This document shows, piece after piece, positions 61,536 to 64,000 of a stretch of DNA of 64,000 bases (position 1 is its first letter; every line of letters starts with the position of its first letter). Location: positions 1-64,000 of the forward strand of contig DEWK01000019.1 of assembly GCA_002363615.1 (NCBI GenBank). Reading direction: 5' to 3'. The notes under the pieces are model-generated. The model did not search any database and was not told where the DNA came from. It saw only the letters and a list, made by a program, of their open reading frames with translations. The translations under genes were made by a program, and so were the position numbers. Source of the stretch: Lachnospira sp. UBA3212 (GTDB taxonomy: Bacteria > Bacillota > Clostridia > Lachnospirales > Lachnospiraceae).

Positions 61536-63939
61536 GGTCTGGAAAAATGATTCGAAAATAGAAGAGAAAACAATCTTATATGAGTCTTTCTTTGGACGAA
61601 ATATTTCTTGTGGACCCCTGGCAATATTTGCTGCTCTATTAAAGCGACCAGAGGGGATGGACTACCATCATGTCTTTGTGATTTCAAAGGATGGAAATGC
61701 CAGAGATGCCAAGAACCGGATTCTTATGCTATACCCGGAATCCGCTAGATTTAACATGTCATTTGTATCCTATAAGTCCAAGGAGTATTATGATGCCTTG
61801 GCCCATGCCAAGTACTTAATTAATAATTCCACCTTTCCGGAAAGTTTTATAAAAAAACCGGGGCAGGTTTATCTTAATACCTGGCATGGGATTCCTTTAA
61901 AACATATGGGCTATGATATGCCGGATGGACCGGTGGGAGCGGCTAATACCGTAAGAAATTTCCTTCAGGCAGATTATCTTTTGTCCCCTTGTGAGCATCA
62001 TAGTCAGATGTATCAAAAGGCTTATCGCATGAAGGGACTTTATGATGGAAAAATACTTGAGTGCGGTCAGGCTAGAAGTGACTTGCTTTTCTACAAAGAA
62101 AAAAAGGCGGTGATTGCCCAGTTGGTGGACAATGGGGTTGTCATTGATGCAAAGAAAAAATTAGTATTGTATGCTCCAACCTGGAAGGGAACAAATTTTT
62201 CAAATCCCAGTGATGACAGGATACAGTATCAGGAAATTCACGATCGATTAGAAAAGGAATTGGGAAATGACTATGAAGTCCTGGTAAAACCTCATCAGGC
62301 GGTGTACGAACAGATTAAAAAAACTGGTGGTCGAATGGACTATTTGGTGCCATCAAGTATTGATGCCAACCTACTTTTATCTATTACAGACCTTTTGATT
62401 TCCGATTATTCTTCCATTTTCTTTGACTTTCTTGTAACAGGAAAACCGGTTCTGTTTTATATTCCAGACCTTAAGGAATATCAGGAAAACCGAGGACTTT
62501 ACCTGCCGGTAGATAAGCTTCCGGGACCAGCCACAGACAAACCGGAAGACTTGGTGTCTTGGATTTTAAATCTAGATGAAACGAAGGAAAAATGGAAGGA
62601 TGCCTATGAAGAGATGAAGGCTTGGGCCTGTCCGTATGATGATGGACAGGTATCCAATCGAATCATTGATAAAATCTTCTATGAGCGAGGCTTAAGCAAG
62701 GGAAAAGTGATTGAAAAGGACCACCAAAAAGAACGTCTTCTTTTCTTTTTAGGAGGACTGCGGGGACATGGAATTACGTCTTCTATGCTGGGACTTTTAA
62801 AGCAGTTGAAGTTAGAAGACTTTTATAACAAGCACGATGTGTCCCTTTATATTTATCCACCGGCAGATGAGAGCGAGTGGGAACGATTGGGACAGATACC
62901 AAAAGAGGTAAGAGTTATCTGCCATACCAAGGCACCGCTTGGGTCGGCTAAGGCCACCGCTGAATTCCTAGTGGGGAAAAAAGAAAGAACTTTAAAGAAG
63001 GTAGGCCAAAAGCAGGCCAAGAGAATGTTTGGGAACAGTAGTTTTGATCAGGTGGTTGATTTTGTTGGATATTCTCCGCTTTTTTCTGCCATAGGAGCCT
63101 TTATGCCGGCAAAGGACCGTTATATCTGGCTTCACAACGATATGATTGCGGATAAGAACAGAGAAGTAAATGGGAAAAAGGTGAATGAAAAAAGATTAGA
63201 CCGAGTCTTTTTAACCTATCCATATTTTGATCGATTAGTTTCCTGCTCCCATACGGTTTCCCAGGTAAATGCCGATCAGCTTGCAAAACCAATGGGAATC
63301 GCTAAGGAACGCTTTGTAGGCTTATCGAACATGGTAAACCTGGAAAGAATCAGGGAGGACCTAAAGGACTATGACCCGAAAGAGGGAGTGGAAGTAGAAG
63401 ACCTGGTGACACAAAAGACCTACCGGGTAGCAGGGGAAAAAGAATCCTTTGCCACCATGGGAAGACTTTCCACCGAAAAGAATCACCGGACTCTCTATCA
63501 GGCATTTGCCAGGTATAAGAGTCAGGGAGGTCTGGGAAAACTCTATGTGTTAGGAGATGGTCCTTTAAGGGAAGAGGAAATCCAAAAGGTCAAAGACCTT
63601 TCCATGGAAGGAGAAATTATTCTATGTGGAAATCTGGCTCATCCTTTCCCGTTGTTAAAGGGAGTCGGTAGCTTTGTCCTGCCTTCCCTTCACGAGGGAC
63701 AACCAATGGTGGTTTTAGAAGCCAGAGTTCTTGGAATGAAAATCATTCTTTCGAATTTTAAAACGGTTACAGATGTTTTGGAAAAGAAGGGACAGATTCT
63801 GGTAAATACCGATGAGGAGTCGATCTATCAGGGATTGTTAGAAAGTCAAAAAGAAGAATTTCAGGCACAGGCCTTTGATGGAGAGAAGTACAACCATCAG
63901 GTATATCAGGAATTCTTAAGAATTTTTCATTTTGAATAA
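61477..63939 (+). CDS. TagB/TagF-like glycerophosphotransferase fused to a GT4 glycosyltransferase
   Basis: An 820-residue two-enzyme fusion. Residues 1-395 form a TagB/TagF-like domain with 'NTWHGIPLKHMG' near 140 and 'LLISDYSSIFFDFLVTGKP' near 306. Residues ~420-820 form a GT-B, GT4-type domain: 'FLGGLRGHGITSSMLGLL', 'ATMGRLSTEKNHRTLYQAF', 'VLGDGPLREEE' and the ExxxxxxxE motif in 'LHEGQPMVVLEAR' near 738. It may add glycerol-phosphate and a sugar in alternation. The reading overlaps the previous gene by 59 nt; ATG 61477 has only AAGG 3-4 nt upstream, and GTG 61489 is an alternative start. Confidence 0.87.
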   Translation: MEKAVKELLKDIYRTLSPYEVWKNDSKIEEKTILYESFFGRNISCGPLAIFAALLKRPEGMDYHHVFVISKDGNARDAKNRILMLYPESARFNMSFVSYKSKEYYDALAHAKYLINNSTFPESFIKKPGQVYLNTWHGIPLKHMGYDMPDGPVGAANTVRNFLQADYLLSPCEHHSQMYQKAYRMKGLYDGKILECGQARSDLLFYKEKKAVIAQLVDNGVVIDAKKKLVLYAPTWKGTNFSNPSDDRIQYQEIHDRLEKELGNDYEVLVKPHQAVYEQIKKTGGRMDYLVPSSIDANLLLSITDLLISDYSSIFFDFLVTGKPVLFYIPDLKEYQENRGLYLPVDKLPGPATDKPEDLVSWILNLDETKEKWKDAYEEMKAWACPYDDGQVSNRIIDKIFYERGLSKGKVIEKDHQKERLLFFLGGLRGHGITSSMLGLLKQLKLEDFYNKHDVSLYIYPPADESEWERLGQIPKEVRVICHTKAPLGSAKATAEFLVGKKERTLKKVGQKQAKRMFGNSSFDQVVDFVGYSPLFSAIGAFMPAKDRYIWLHNDMIADKNREVNGKKVNEKRLDRVFLTYPYFDRLVSCSHTVSQVNADQLAKPMGIAKERFVGLSNMVNLERIREDLKDYDPKEGVEVEDLVTQKTYRVAGEKESFATMGRLSTEKNHRTLYQAFARYKSQGGLGKLYVLGDGPLREEEIQKVKDLSMEGEIILCGNLAHPFPLLKGVGSFVLPSLHEGQPMVVLEARVLGMKIILSNFKTVTDVLEKKGQILVNTDEESIYQGLLESQKEEFQAQAFDGEKYNHQVYQEFLRIFHFE

Positions 63940-63949
63940 AGGAGAATTT

Positions 63950-64000
63950 ATGAGACGAGTTATAACATATGGAACCTTTGACTTGCTACACTATGGTCAT
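63950..64000 (+). CDS. tagD: Nucleotidylyltransferase, glycerol-3-phosphate cytidylyltransferase-like (partial)
   Basis: Only the first 17 residues are in the window: 'MRRVITYGTFDLLHYGH'. This contains the 'YGTFDLLHxGH' nucleotide-binding motif of TagD-type cytidylyltransferases, which make CDP-glycerol from glycerol-3-phosphate and CTP. Beside two TagB/TagF-like genes, TagD is the natural reading, though other HxGH cytidylyltransferases start the same way. AAAGGAG precedes the ATG by 6 nt. The gene runs off the right edge. Confidence 0.8.
   Translation, partial: MRRVITYGTFDLLHYGH

Noticed and set aside
1..64000. CRISPR arrays, tRNA/rRNA genes, IS elements, prophage or defence islands
   Set aside because: I looked for direct-repeat arrays, tRNA T-arm patterns, transposase motifs and terminal repeats and found none; the short inverted repeats all fit terminators or possible operators.

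Overview
The window looks like part of a Clostridia chromosome, most likely Lachnospiraceae-like. It is moderately AT-rich with strong AGGAGG-type ribosome binding sites. It carries anaerobe markers (pyruvate:ferredoxin oxidoreductase, an 8Fe-8S ferredoxin, a V-type ATPase), the Firmicute-type gene blocks gdpP-rplI-dnaB and rpsF-ssb-rpsR, and Gram-positive envelope genes (LCP protein, L,D-transpeptidase, teichoic-acid-type polymerases). I cannot name a genus from sequence alone. No tRNA, rRNA, CRISPR array, IS element, transposase or phage gene was recognised, so this reads as a resident chromosomal segment.

Layout. (1) 55-9211, minus strand: greA followed by a nine-gene V-type ATPase operon in the order H-I-K-E-C-F-A-B-D. 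The K subunit keeps the five residues that bind Na+ in Enterococcus hirae, so a sodium pump is predicted. (2) 9498-12979: a membrane-tethered GH43 arabinanase-like enzyme and an acyltransferase-3 protein, each with its own promoter. (3) 13128-16679: nifJ. (4) 16833-23118: an envelope polysaccharide operon behind a perfect-consensus promoter, encoding a Wzm/Wzt-type ABC exporter, a methyltransferase and a 1039-residue protein with a kinase-like domain and two glycosyltransferase domains. (5) 23187-25594: aqpZ-type aquaporin, divergent from a MarR regulator and a rhomboid protease. (6) 25689-28716, minus strand: LCP protein, MurG and a HIT hydrolase. (7) 28932-36265: three consecutive ABC half-transporters, each an ATPase fused to an FtsX/MacB-like permease. 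(8) 36351-40252: gdpP, rplI, dnaB. (9) 40472-48580: a ferredoxin, then an apparent operon of an aconitase-family hydratase, a GT-C-like membrane protein, a DPM1-like glycosyltransferase, an Rmd-like reductase and a phosphohexomutase. (10) 48736-49868: rpsF, ssb, rpsR. (11) 50027-53395: gmd, manC, manA. (12) 53462-58000: HAD phosphatase, secreted L,D-transpeptidase (minus), acyl-ACP thioesterase, CvfB-like S1 protein, RidA. (13) 58145-64000: a second envelope cluster with an initiating sugar-phosphate transferase, a GT2, two TagB/TagF-like CDP-glycerol transferases (one fused to a GT4 domain) and the start of a TagD-like cytidylyltransferase, cut off by the window end.

How the genes fit together. 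ManA, the phosphohexomutase, ManC, Gmd and the Rmd-like reductase together form a complete route from fructose-6-phosphate to GDP-D-rhamnose, although the genes sit in two operons on either side of the ribosomal genes. The Wzm/Wzt exporter with a Wzt C-terminal carbohydrate-recognition domain is a plausible outlet for a polymer containing such a sugar. The last cluster points to a separate glycerol-phosphate-containing polymer. The features with the least precedent I can name are the kinase-like/double-glycosyltransferase fusion, the GH43 with an internal membrane hairpin, the triplet of ABC half-transporters, and the aconitase-family hydratase embedded in a glycosylation operon.
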